This document shows positions 31,110 through 38,653 of a stretch of DNA of 39,289 nucleotides, piece by piece. The stretch is taken from NCBI GenBank assembly GCA_964523015.1, contig CAZFXN010000025.1:1-39289 (forward strand), read 5' to 3'. Each line of letters begins with the position of its first letter. The first letter of the stretch is position 1. Below the pieces are notes generated by a model. It saw only the letters and a list, made by a program, of their open reading frames with translations. It had not been told where the DNA came from and searched no databases. This DNA comes from JAWXBT01 sp964523015. Its GTDB lineage: Bacteria > Bdellovibrionota_C > UBA2361 > J135. The translations under genes and the position numbers were made by a program.

Positions 31110-32645
31110 TTAAACCAAGAATCTAAGTAAAGTCCTTACCCCAAATCCAACACCGCCAGCTCTGGATAAGCCAGAATCACAATCTCTAAACGCTGGTCCA
31201 GCAATATCAATGTGAGCCCATTTAGTATCAATTGCTATAAATTGCTTTAGAAAAAGGGCTGCAGTAATAGCTCCACCACCTGAACGAGATCCTATGTTTT
31301 TAAGATCTGCAATTGTGCTCTTAATCTGGGGCAGGTACTCCTCAGCCAATGGAAGTGGCCAGATCCTCTCACCAGAACTCTCTCCTGCTTGAATAATCTT
31401 CTTTGAAAGATCCTCATCATTTGAAAAGATCCCGGCGTAATCATTTCCTAGCGCAACAACACAGGCTCCAGTTAGCGTTGCAAGATCAATAATAGTTTCG
31501 TTCTTGTCCTTAACTGCTTGTGTGAGGGCATCGGCTAAGATTAATCTTCCTTCCGCATCTGTATTTAATACCTCAACAGTTTTGCCATTCATAATTTTTA
31601 TAACATCACCTGGTCGTAGCGCATTTGAAGCGATCATATTTTCACAGGTTGGTATATAAGCAGTTACTTCTGCTTTTGGTGCCAATTCACGAATAACTGA
31701 CATGGCTCCAAGTACTGCCGCGGCTCCTGACATGTCACACTTCATTGTCTCCATACCTTGTCCAGGTTTAATAGAGAGGCCACCACTATCAAAAGTTATC
31801 CCTTTTCCAACTAATGCAATTTTTGGAGCGCGTTTATTCTTTGGTTTGTAAGATAAACGAATTAGGAATGGATCATTAGCACTAGCCATTGACACGCCGA
31901 GAATGCCACCAGCTTTCATTTTTTTAAGAGCTGCTTTATTAAATACAGTGATCTTTAGCCGCTGATTTTTAGCGATCTTTCGAGCAGTTTTAACTAGCTC
32001 TGATGGTGGACAATCAAGGGCAGGTGTATTTATTAAATCACGAGCTAAAAAAGTAGCCTGACAAGAGGCTGCTATAAGTTTTAGATTCTTACTAGGGTTA
32101 GCTTTAGCTGAGTGAATCATGATCTTACTTAGCTTTGATACTTTTTTTTCTTTAGTACTTTTGTATCTGTTAAAGGAATAACTGCTTAAGATGACACCCT
32201 CAAGAAATACATCTTGATGAAGTGAGGTTGCCCAATCAAGATCTGTGGAAGTTATTGCTAACGATCCGGCACCTTCTTTTTTAGAAATTCCCTGAATTAA
32301 GGCACCAAATTTCCTGTATTGATTTAACTTATCAAAAGTAGTTTTAGGTTTTTCATTCCAACCAAGAACATAAAGTCGAATTGATTTTTTTGCCTTAGAT
32401 TGAAGATCAAAATATATGCTTTGTCCGTTTTTTCCCTCAAAGGTAGAGTTTTTTAATTGGGTGACGACGTTAATGCCATATTGTCGTTCAATCAATTTAA
32501 GGTTTGATTCCTTCGCGCTTTTCCCCTCACTTTTCTTTGAGAGGCTTTTTATTGCTTTGCTACTTAGAGTTTCGCTACTTAGAGTTGTTACGAGGAGAGC
32601 CAGAGGGCCAAGATCCTTTATGCTTTTTTTAAAAACAAGCTGCAT
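31110..32645 (-). CDS. pepA: Cytosolic leucyl aminopeptidase (M17)
   Basis: 511-residue two-zinc aminopeptidase removing N-terminal residues from peptides. The signature NTDAEGRLILADAL is complete, as are VGKGITFDSGGLSIKP, MKCDMSGAAAVLGAM and the bicarbonate-binding Arg in EGRL. The N-terminal domain (about 1-180) is Lys/Ser-rich and divergent, as usual. Many PepA proteins also bind DNA, but that cannot be judged here. It stands alone, with the Mer-like cluster upstream on the same strand about 70 bases away. Confidence 0.95.
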   Translation of the reverse strand: MQLVFKKSIKDLGPLALLVTTLSSETLSSKAIKSLSKKSEGKSAKESNLKLIERQYGINVVTQLKNSTFEGKNGQSIYFDLQSKAKKSIRLYVLGWNEKPKTTFDKLNQYRKFGALIQGISKKEGAGSLAITSTDLDWATSLHQDVFLEGVILSSYSFNRYKSTKEKKVSKLSKIMIHSAKANPSKNLKLIAASCQATFLARDLINTPALDCPPSELVKTARKIAKNQRLKITVFNKAALKKMKAGGILGVSMASANDPFLIRLSYKPKNKRAPKIALVGKGITFDSGGLSIKPGQGMETMKCDMSGAAAVLGAMSVIRELAPKAEVTAYIPTCENMIASNALRPGDVIKIMNGKTVEVLNTDAEGRLILADALTQAVKDKNETIIDLATLTGACVVALGNDYAGIFSNDEDLSKKIIQAGESSGERIWPLPLAEEYLPQIKSTIADLKNIGSRSGGGAITAALFLKQFIAIDTKWAHIDIAGPAFRDCDSGLSRAGGVGFGVRTLLRFLV

Positions 32646-32716
32646 GAATATCCTTAAAGTTAATTAATTCCTTAAAATAATCTAATGAACGGATCTTATA
32701 CTGAGATGGAAACTTC

Positions 32717-33082
32717 TTAAAGTAGATAAGGTGCTACAAAGGCAAAAAATCCACCAATAAGGTAAAGTCCCAAAGAGAGATAAAGGATGACTCCTGAAAC
32801 TTGCCTGCTCCTCTGACAAGCCTTAGCAAGCTCAGGATCGGTTGGACAAGACAACTCTGAAGCATATCTCCTCATAAAGAGAGCTGCACCAATCATGATC
32901 CCTGAAAAACCAAAGACTAACCCCTTATTTTCTGAAAACCATACTAGCTCCGGAAACGCACTTATCGCTGATGCTAAACTAGCTCCTAGTCCTAAAGTTA
33001 CTAATAGAGCCGGAATAGCACAGCAGATAAGTGTGCTTAGAGACGCAAAGAGGGAGAGATAAGGGGATAATTTTTTTAACAT
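32717..33082 (-). CDS. MerT-like metal transport membrane protein
   Basis: 121-residue inner-membrane protein with three to four helices. A Cys pair (C20-C21, in LICCAIPAL) in the first helix and two further Cys (C79 and C89, in SELSCPTDPELAKAC) in a cytoplasmic loop copy the arrangement of mercuric-ion transporter MerT. It follows the MerP-like gene by 12 bases. No merA or merR is seen, so mercury itself is not proven; the metal could be copper or another thiophilic ion. Last gene of a five-gene cluster. Confidence 0.75.
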   Translation of the reverse strand: MLKKLSPYLSLFASLSTLICCAIPALLVTLGLGASLASAISAFPELVWFSENKGLVFGFSGIMIGAALFMRRYASELSCPTDPELAKACQRSRQVSGVILYLSLGLYLIGGFFAFVAPYLL

Positions 33083-33094
33083 ATTAAGGGATCT

Positions 33095-33391
33095 TTATTT
33101 TCTTTCTATTTTTACAACATCATAACCAGCATCATTTACGATTTGTGTTACCGTTTCATCATTTAAAGATCCTGCATTCTTTGTTGTAATTGCCACTAAT
33201 TTATTATCAAGATCAACGTTAATATTATCTACCTCCTCTTTTGAACCAAAGGCCTTTTTAATCCCTTGAGCACAAAAGGAGCAGACCATCCCTTTAACGG
33301 TTACGGTAATCTCCTCTGCAAAAAGTGAAGATGGGGTCATTGCGAGTATCGCTGCAATAATCAGTGCGTTTATTTTATTTTTAGTTTTCAT
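33095..33391 (-). CDS. Periplasmic heavy-metal-associated (HMA) protein, MerP-like
   Basis: 98-residue exported protein with a signal peptide (about residues 1-25, ending SLFAEE) and one HMA ferredoxin-like domain. The metal site is GMVCSFC (C37, C40), and the fold ends NDAGYDVVKI, as in MerP and copper chaperones. It presumably catches a thiophilic metal in the periplasm and passes it to the MerT-like protein encoded next. The Phe between the Cys and the preceding Met are common variants. Confidence 0.88.
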   Translation of the reverse strand: MKTKNKINALIIAAILAMTPSSLFAEEITVTVKGMVCSFCAQGIKKAFGSKEEVDNINVDLDNKLVAITTKNAGSLNDETVTQIVNDAGYDVVKIERK

Positions 33392-33415
33392 GTTTCCTCC
33401 ATTATTGAATTGTTT

Positions 33416-34051
33416 TTAAAAGTGAAAAATACCGGCAAAAAATAGATCTCCTTTAGTGCTAGATCCAATCTCTACTAGATAGTTACTGTAAAATAATCGA
33501 ACTAAAGGAGTTACTACCCACTCATCCTCTGATTCTGGCAGGTACTCTACTTGAGCAATAAGCCAGGTGTTTAAATCATTAAACCCAGCCAAATATGGGG
33601 CAAATCCTGCGCGGTAGCGAAGAGCATTAATGTCTGACTCTCCACTAGATTGAAGTGTTTGTCCTGAAAGAAGGGTGTATATTCTTCGAGTTTCATAATC
33701 AGCTCGAAACATTGCAAACCCAGCAAGATCGTCCTCTCCTTTATAATCAACTGTTCCTGCGCCACCTGAAACATAAAGATTAGTTTGTGATTCAAGCTCG
33801 TTTTTTCTGTAAAGTTTATAATTAAATCGTGGGATGATGTAGGTAGCGTCCGAACCTTTGTAGCTTGCATCAACTAAGTACACACCAATTGCATAGTTAC
33901 TGGTAACAGAATAGTTAAGCTCGATCTCCTGCCTGTCAGGTGTATATTCAGGCATGATACCGTATCCATCTTTATAACTAACTGGATGAGCTAGCGCTGT
34001 TAATGATGTAAGGCAGGTGACAACAAAAGCGAATGATAATTTTTTTAACAT
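33416..34051 (-). CDS. Putative outer-membrane beta-barrel in the metal cluster
   Basis: 211-residue protein with a signal peptide (MLKKLSFAFVVTCLTSLTALAH, cleaved about residue 21). The rest is an alternating pattern of amphipathic strands rich in Tyr and Gly and ends in an aromatic residue (FAGIFHF), as outer-membrane barrels do. It precedes the MerP-like gene by 24 bases, so it may be the outer-membrane part of the same system. I do not recognise a named family. Confidence 0.6.
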   Translation of the reverse strand: MLKKLSFAFVVTCLTSLTALAHPVSYKDGYGIMPEYTPDRQEIELNYSVTSNYAIGVYLVDASYKGSDATYIIPRFNYKLYRKNELESQTNLYVSGGAGTVDYKGEDDLAGFAMFRADYETRRIYTLLSGQTLQSSGESDINALRYRAGFAPYLAGFNDLNTWLIAQVEYLPESEDEWVVTPLVRLFYSNYLVEIGSSTKGDLFFAGIFHF

Positions 34052-34132
34052 AAAGATCTCTCAATTCTAGATTTTAAGAGTTAGTATCTTATGCTTCTCT
34101 TAGGGTTACCTGAAGAGAGCATAGGCAGTGAT

Positions 34133-34564
34133 TTAGGCAGATACTGGTGGAGAGTTTGGAGATGCGTTAAGAGAAACTAAATGAGGCTTAATTGGGACTG
34201 TATCAAAGTTCCGATCAAATACATCGCTTACTTTTGTAATGTATTGAGTATCAAGTCTTACAATATAGAAAACATGATGCTCAAATAACTCAACTGGTAC
34301 TTTGATATTAATTGTATTATCTGGCGGTGATATTTTTAGGCAGTTAGGGCATGCTGAACAATGAGTCGTACAGTTATGATCAGAATTTGAACTATCTCCG
34401 TCCTCACTATGTGAAGATGGGGATGCAGATGATTGCGAAGATGGGCAGCAATCATGAGCCTTTCCTTTTCCAGATTCCGCAAATGCAATTTCGCTTATGC
34501 TGCAGTGAACACCTGCAAAAAGAAGGATGGTAGCAACTATAATACTATTAAGACTTTTTGACAT
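34133..34564 (-). CDS. Periplasmic Cys/His-rich metal-binding candidate
   Basis: 143-residue exported protein. The signal peptide ends around AFAES. The following Ser/Asp/His stretch contains CC (AHDCCPSS) and then a dense HNCTTHCSACPNC segment, reminiscent of DUF2946-type proteins seen beside copper genes. The C-terminal part (about 80-143) is a short beta-rich region, ending Pro/Ser-rich. By composition and position it should bind thiophilic metals in the periplasm. Function not established. A weak hairpin (34090-34123) lies in the gap before the next gene. Confidence 0.65.
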   Translation of the reverse strand: MSKSLNSIIVATILLFAGVHCSISEIAFAESGKGKAHDCCPSSQSSASPSSHSEDGDSSNSDHNCTTHCSACPNCLKISPPDNTINIKVPVELFEHHVFYIVRLDTQYITKVSDVFDRNFDTVPIKPHLVSLNASPNSPPVSA

Positions 34565-34611
34565 AAGCTCGTGTTTGACGTCCTATACTACCTAAAGCTT
34601 CAAAATGAAAT

Positions 34612-35049
34612 TTATGAATGTTTTCTCTTGATTAGGTGATCAACGCTGAACCTGCCAGCTCCGGTTACAATCAAACTAATTAACATCAGCATATAGTAAA
34701 AAGGTATCTCAAATCCGTTATCGCCGCAGGCAAATCCATTTTTAAGATGAACGGTTTTAATTGCTACAAGCATTACAACAATAAGAGGAACAGAGATTAT
34801 CCTAGTTGCCAAACCAAGAGTTAAGAGAATTACGCCCGCCACCTCAGTACCAACAGCCATGTATGTGTTAATAACCGGAAAAGGAATTCCGATGCTTTCA
34901 AACCACTGTGGGATGGTATCAATATTTTTTAACTTCTGCATCGCTGGCTCATAAAACCCATAGGCCAACATGAGGCGGAAAATCAGTGGCGGGAAGTCAG
35001 ATAGTTTTGAAACAATACTGATGTATTTTTTGATTATGGCTTTTATCAT
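34612..35049 (-). CDS. DoxX-family membrane protein
   Basis: 145-residue integral membrane protein with four helices. RLMLAYGFYEPAMQKLKN and the AVGTEVAGVILLTLGLATRI segment match DoxX/DoxD. Such proteins occur in stress-response and thiol or metal operons, and their activity is unclear. The ATG at 35049 is preceded by AGGA. An upstream TTG at 35082 would add a charged tail and is less likely. First gene of the metal cluster. Confidence 0.8.
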   Translation of the reverse strand: MIKAIIKKYISIVSKLSDFPPLIFRLMLAYGFYEPAMQKLKNIDTIPQWFESIGIPFPVINTYMAVGTEVAGVILLTLGLATRIISVPLIVVMLVAIKTVHLKNGFACGDNGFEIPFYYMLMLISLIVTGAGRFSVDHLIKRKHS

Positions 35050-35158
35050 AACAGTGATCCTTCGTTTATTATCGATCCCCAACTGCGGTCAACGGTACTA
35101 TAAATTGAGAGTAAGGGCTCTTACTTTTTTAATCTCCTAATATAATGGGATCTTTATT

Positions 35159-36088
35159 TTATGGTCTTAGGCCTAACTTTGAGTCATCTGTCACAAGATA
35201 GGTAAATGGCGCTTCCCGATTAAGTAGTAAACTCTTAAAGCGAAGATCGCTTACTATGGCCATCTCAGAACTCTGCTTTTCCCAGACAGGAGCTTTAAAA
35301 AACCATTGGTATCTTTTACCATTTGCAGAATCAATGAGCTTTGCAACTTCTGGATCATGCTCATCCGTTTTGTATGTTTTTACATATGTTACTAGACCAC
35401 TAAGAGGTTTGATTAGATGAACATGATACTCATCCGCATCTCTTAGTACTCCACGAAAGTGCCACGGACTGAAAGGCTCAGGAAATACATAGTGAAATGA
35501 ATATTCAGCAGAGTTATTTAAGCCATGCTGCTCAAGTAAGTGCATTGATCGTTGTCTAAGAATTCCGCAAAGTGAAATATATATAATAAGTAGGCATATT
35601 CCTATTTGTGCGGAAGTACGCATTGAAATCTCTCGTCCTAACTTTTTAAATAGATACGGACTTAGCAATGCAAGTAAAAGGATACCCCATATGTAAAGAT
35701 CGATAATAAAGACCCAGGCTAATTCAAATCGCTGCATCGAGAATGGGAAAAACAAAACAACTCCATACGAGTTAATGAGATCCATAAAGATATGAGCACC
35801 AGCTCCTAGCAGAAAAATCCAGAGCCAAGTAAAAAAAGATGCGTTTGGATATAAACGACGAAAGATCACCGCCGCGAAAATGGCTAGTGCTGGTGCCATT
35901 ATGATTGAATGAGTCCACATCCTGCGAAACGTCCAACTTGGTAGATCCAGAAAGAATGTACCGAATATATCAACATCAACTATATTTGACGCTAGTATTA
36001 GTGCGAGCATGCATCCCGGACCAACGCGTTGTTTAAGGCCAGCGTTGGCAAGGGTAATACCTGTTAGGGTGTGGGCGAGTGGATCCAT
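35159..36088 (-). CDS. Membrane-bound metal-dependent hydrolase-like protein (YdjM/DUF457)
   Basis: 309-residue protein. The N-terminal MDPLAHTLTGITLANAGL and the DVDIFGTF, MWTHSIIMAP and HIFMDLINSYG motifs hold the conserved His/Asp set of the YdjM/DUF457 family. About five membrane helices follow, then a C-terminal soluble region (about 180-309). E. coli YdjM is LexA-regulated, but no LexA box was found here. I chose the ATG at 36088 because family members begin with MDPxxHxLTG. An in-frame GTG at 36205 would add 39 residues. Confidence 0.78.
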   Translation of the reverse strand: MDPLAHTLTGITLANAGLKQRVGPGCMLALILASNIVDVDIFGTFFLDLPSWTFRRMWTHSIIMAPALAIFAAVIFRRLYPNASFFTWLWIFLLGAGAHIFMDLINSYGVVLFFPFSMQRFELAWVFIIDLYIWGILLLALLSPYLFKKLGREISMRTSAQIGICLLIIYISLCGILRQRSMHLLEQHGLNNSAEYSFHYVFPEPFSPWHFRGVLRDADEYHVHLIKPLSGLVTYVKTYKTDEHDPEVAKLIDSANGKRYQWFFKAPVWEKQSSEMAIVSDLRFKSLLLNREAPFTYLVTDDSKLGLRP

Positions 36089-36249
36089 AAAAAGAGATAA
36101 AGAAAAATAAGGTATAAAATACTTATAGAAAATTTGGAATGGGGATTTGAGAGAAAGCTCAGTAATAAATTGAGGAAAAAGTGGATCAAGGAAGAACCGC
36201 TTCACGAGCGACGGCGAATGAAGGTGGTGAAAATCACTATCCCTACTGA

Positions 36250-36609
36250 TTACTGGTGTTTAGCCAGAAAGTTTTTCAAAATGCGATCTTTATTCTCGTT
36301 AGCCTGATCTGCTTTAAAGTAAATCTCTATAAGTTGAATAAGTGCCTTATCCTCTGAGTAAGCATAAGTAATCCTAAAACCTGTTTGAGATCCTCTGGTT
36401 TTCATCGTTCGGCAGGTAAATTTCTTAACTTTGATAATCACAGGAGATTCGAATCCAAGACCAGGAATTCTTACTGTTAATGGTGGTTGCGGATGAGTTG
36501 CAATGCTAAGAAATTTTTTCAGGACTTCTAAATCCTCTCTGAGGGTATGATATTTTTTTAACAATTGCTTCAGATCCCTCTGAAACTCAGGAAGTTCCAC
36601 ATACTCCAT
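36250..36609 (-). CDS. RelE/ParE-like toxin of a Panacea toxin-antitoxin pair
   Basis: 119-residue small basic protein. The N-terminal pattern ELPEFQRDLKQLLKKYHTL followed by a central RIPGLG strand, and RGSQTGFRITYAYSEDKALIQLIEIYFK resembles RelE/ParE-superfamily folds (two helices, then a four-strand sheet with basic residues). It starts 7 bases after the Panacea-domain gene ends, in the usual antitoxin-first order. Target (mRNA or gyrase) cannot be told from sequence. It is slightly longer than a typical RelE. Confidence 0.7.
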   Translation of the reverse strand: MEYVELPEFQRDLKQLLKKYHTLREDLEVLKKFLSIATHPQPPLTVRIPGLGFESPVIIKVKKFTCRTMKTRGSQTGFRITYAYSEDKALIQLIEIYFKADQANENKDRILKNFLAKHQ

Positions 36610-36616
36610 TAGACAC

Positions 36617-37420
36617 CTACTCTTCTACATCCTCAGATTCATCATAATCCCTAACAGAGTAAGCAGGAGTTCTATAGAAAACCAATTCGTAATCTATAAC
36701 ATCCTTAAATTCTGTTGCTTTCCAAGGAGTATCTTCGTGAGAATATTCGCTGAGCCACCTAGCACTTCTGGAAGAAAACCTATCCACGACGTCATCAATG
36801 ACCTTCTTTTCGGCAGCAGTTATCATATTTAAGTCTGCTTTTTGTAAGGGAACGTATCTCGATTGAGCTTTGCCATGGTAAGTACCTTGCTCAATCAAGA
36901 GCTCCTTATTTCTCACCATCTCTTGGGCTATTTCTTCAAATTCCCTAGGCACAGGACCAAATTGAAGTTTTCGATAGGTGGCTCCAGTTAGTTGCTCTTC
37001 GAATAACTCATAGAAATTAAAGTCAGCAAAATAAAGAAGTTTATAAAGGACCATTTCGCCAACGTTCGGCTTCCCACCACATCGCTCAAGTAGATAAAGG
37101 AGAACTTGTTTAAATTTTTCTACCTTATAATGAGGAACGGAAATTCTCTCTTGAGGTGCTACCGATTTTTCAGCAGGCGCTTTGCCTAAAATTACCTGAG
37201 GTTCACTCTCTAATCCAAGAAGGAAGTCTGCTGTAACAGTAAATATCTCGCAAAGTTTTTTTAGTTCAGCACTTGATACCCCACGTTCTTCATTCTCAAT
37301 CTGAGAGACAGCAGTTCTAGGAACACCTAACTCCTTGGCAAGTTGCTCCTGTGACCAGGAACGCTTACTTCGTTGCTCCTGAATAATCGTGTGTAGTTCT
37401 TTGCTGCCCTTGGAGTTCAT
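36617..37420 (-). CDS. Panacea (DUF4065) antitoxin with N-terminal XRE helix-turn-helix
   Basis: 267-residue protein. Residues about 1-70 form an XRE helix-turn-helix (RSWSQEQLAKELGVPRTAVSQIEN). A linker leads to the Panacea/DUF4065/SocA-like domain (about 105-250), marked by VLYKLLYFADFNFYELF, TGATYRKLQFGPVPREFEEIA, TAAEKKVIDDVVDRF and LSEYSHEDTPWKAT. Panacea domains are known to neutralise many unrelated toxins. The ATG at 37420 follows GAGGG. The upstream palindrome is a natural target for the XRE part, implying autoregulation. A toxin gene follows. Confidence 0.85.
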   Translation of the reverse strand: MNSKGSKELHTIIQEQRSKRSWSQEQLAKELGVPRTAVSQIENEERGVSSAELKKLCEIFTVTADFLLGLESEPQVILGKAPAEKSVAPQERISVPHYKVEKFKQVLLYLLERCGGKPNVGEMVLYKLLYFADFNFYELFEEQLTGATYRKLQFGPVPREFEEIAQEMVRNKELLIEQGTYHGKAQSRYVPLQKADLNMITAAEKKVIDDVVDRFSSRSARWLSEYSHEDTPWKATEFKDVIDYELVFYRTPAYSVRDYDESEDVEE

Positions 37421-37441
37421 CTTTCTTACCCTCAAATAACC

Positions 37442-37470
37442 AGTATAACTTATGATTGATAATCAATCAA
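37442..37470 (-). promoter_or_regulatory. Promoter with overlapping operator for the Panacea operon
   Basis: On the minus strand TTGATT (37470-37465) and TATACT (37447-37442) are 17 bases apart. The 17-base palindrome TGATTGAT-A-ATCAATCA (37453-37469) covers the -35 and spacer. This is the expected place for binding by the encoded XRE domain. Confidence 0.72.
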
Positions 37471-37546
37471 TGCTATGTTAGATTATCGGACACTACTAGA
37501 GGTTTCTTTAGATATACTAACATATTGTAATTAGTAGATGTTTTAT

Positions 37547-37708
37547 ATGAGCGTGCTCAACTCAACTATCAAGGTGTTGGATATCGATTATATGCTTGAA
37601 GCGATTTGTAAATATCTTGATATTGGCATATCGGAATTGATGAAACCAAATGGCAGTGAAGATTCTGCTGAGCCAGTAATATCCGAACTGACACCATCAA
37701 CTGGATAA
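37547..37708 (+). pseudogene. Remnant of a Cro/C1-type helix-turn-helix gene
   Basis: 53-codon ORF whose first half (IDYMLEAICKYLDIGISELMKP) matches the last two helices of compact XRE repressors. The preceding helix-turn-helix part is absent. The final 12 bases overlap the end of the minus-strand small gene at 37697. No ribosome-binding site is seen. Likely the tail of a lost regulator. Confidence 0.5.
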
Positions 37709-37882
37709 TCTTCGCGCTGTTCCGGATAGGAATGTCAGGACGAGTATAGAGATGGCGATTGCTCCGACCACGGCAAGGAATGCCTCCTTTTTTTTTGGCT
37801 GGGGTTGCTAATCTGCTGCGGGGATGACGTAGAACTTGTTGCTGATTTTGTCGGTGGTGGTCATTGGGGTTGGATGTTTCAT
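37697..37882 (-). pseudogene. Small membrane-protein gene interrupted by an in-frame amber codon
   Basis: From ATG 37882, with GAGG eight bases upstream, a 24-codon segment ends at TAG. The same frame then continues for 36 codons with a Lys run (encoded by nine A), a hydrophobic helix (FLAVVGAIAISILVLTFLSG) and a basic end. As one gene it would be a 61-residue single-pass membrane protein of GC-richer composition than its neighbours. A nonsense mutation is the simplest explanation. The A9 run could also have allowed slippage. Confidence 0.5.
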
Positions 37883-37987
37883 ACCGCTTTCCTCAAATCA
37901 TCTTTAGAACTAGAGTAAATTTTCAGATCACCTAAAAATCGAGCAATTCCGTTATTTTTTTTAGAATATACCTTTGCCAACGGAAAT

Positions 37988-38653
37988 TTAAGTACCCCAG
38001 CTTCGTCCAGCGGTCATCTTAAGTTCTCGATTGAGTACTAGTGATCGCAACATCGCTCTCACAAGTTGCCGAGTTCCGCGTGGAACAACTTCCCGATAGA
38101 CAAAGTTTTTTACTCCATTAGCACGCTGTTGATCATTGGCAACTTCTTTCCGTAGTTGTTCAGTTCTATCGATAATAGATTTCACATAGCTCTTACAACA
38201 TTCAACTAGTTCAGGTGAGCTTGAATCTTCAAGCAGTCCATTTGCGGATAATGGCGTTAATGAATTAGCTCCATCTATTAGAAGAACCTTTGCATATTCA
38301 GCATCAATATGAGGTGGGGCAGGTGGCGCACCAGCTAGAAGAGCATTTTCCTTTTCCCTTTCAATCACAACAAACGGAGCTACTTCCAAAAAAACAATAT
38401 TTGGAAGAACTGAGTCAATAAAATTCTCGGCTACTCTCTTCTGCTTTACATCAACTTTGGCAAATTCGGTAAAATTCAGCCATGAGATACTAAGAGTTCC
38501 CTTTTTTTCTTTAAGCGTATCGACGAACTGCTTACGTAGCTCATCATCTTCGGATATTCGTCGAAAAGCCCAGTGATCTAAATAAACAGATGGCGATCGA
38601 TCCTCTGATCTAAGTTCTATTCCACCATTTGTTGATATCTGAAGCGTGATCAC
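37988..38653 (-). CDS. PIN-like hypothetical protein coupled to hsdS
   Basis: 221-residue soluble protein. The N-terminal VYLDHWAFRRISED and the later LSISWLNFTEFAKV segment place an Asp and a Glu as PIN-domain nucleases do, with further acids (HIDAEYAK, LLIDGAN) downstream. The match is loose, so the nuclease call is tentative. Its ATG overlaps the hsdS stop by 4 bases (ATGA type), so it is translated with the type I specificity subunit. It could be an extra effector of the restriction system or an unrelated passenger. Function unknown. Confidence 0.55.
   Translation of the reverse strand: MITLQISTNGGIELRSEDRSPSVYLDHWAFRRISEDDELRKQFVDTLKEKKGTLSISWLNFTEFAKVDVKQKRVAENFIDSVLPNIVFLEVAPFVVIEREKENALLAGAPPAPPHIDAEYAKVLLIDGANSLTPLSANGLLEDSSSPELVECCKSYVKSIIDRTEQLRKEVANDQQRANGVKNFVYREVVPRGTRQLVRAMLRSLVLNRELKMTAGRSWGT

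Noticed and set aside
34090..34123. Imperfect hairpin (TATGCTTCTCTT/AAGAGAGCATA) as a terminator within the metal cluster
   Set aside because: No T run follows on the minus strand and the gap to the next gene is short, so read-through within an operon is more likely.
35110..35130. Hairpin AGTAAG-GGCT-CTTACT followed by five T on the plus strand
   Set aside because: It resembles a terminator, but no plus-strand gene ends nearby. On the minus strand, where genes run, the T run is on the wrong side.
37697..37882. UAG read-through (pyrrolysine or suppressed amber) in the small membrane-protein gene
   Set aside because: No pyrrolysine genes or other in-frame amber codons are seen, and prfA is intact, so a nonsense mutation is simpler.
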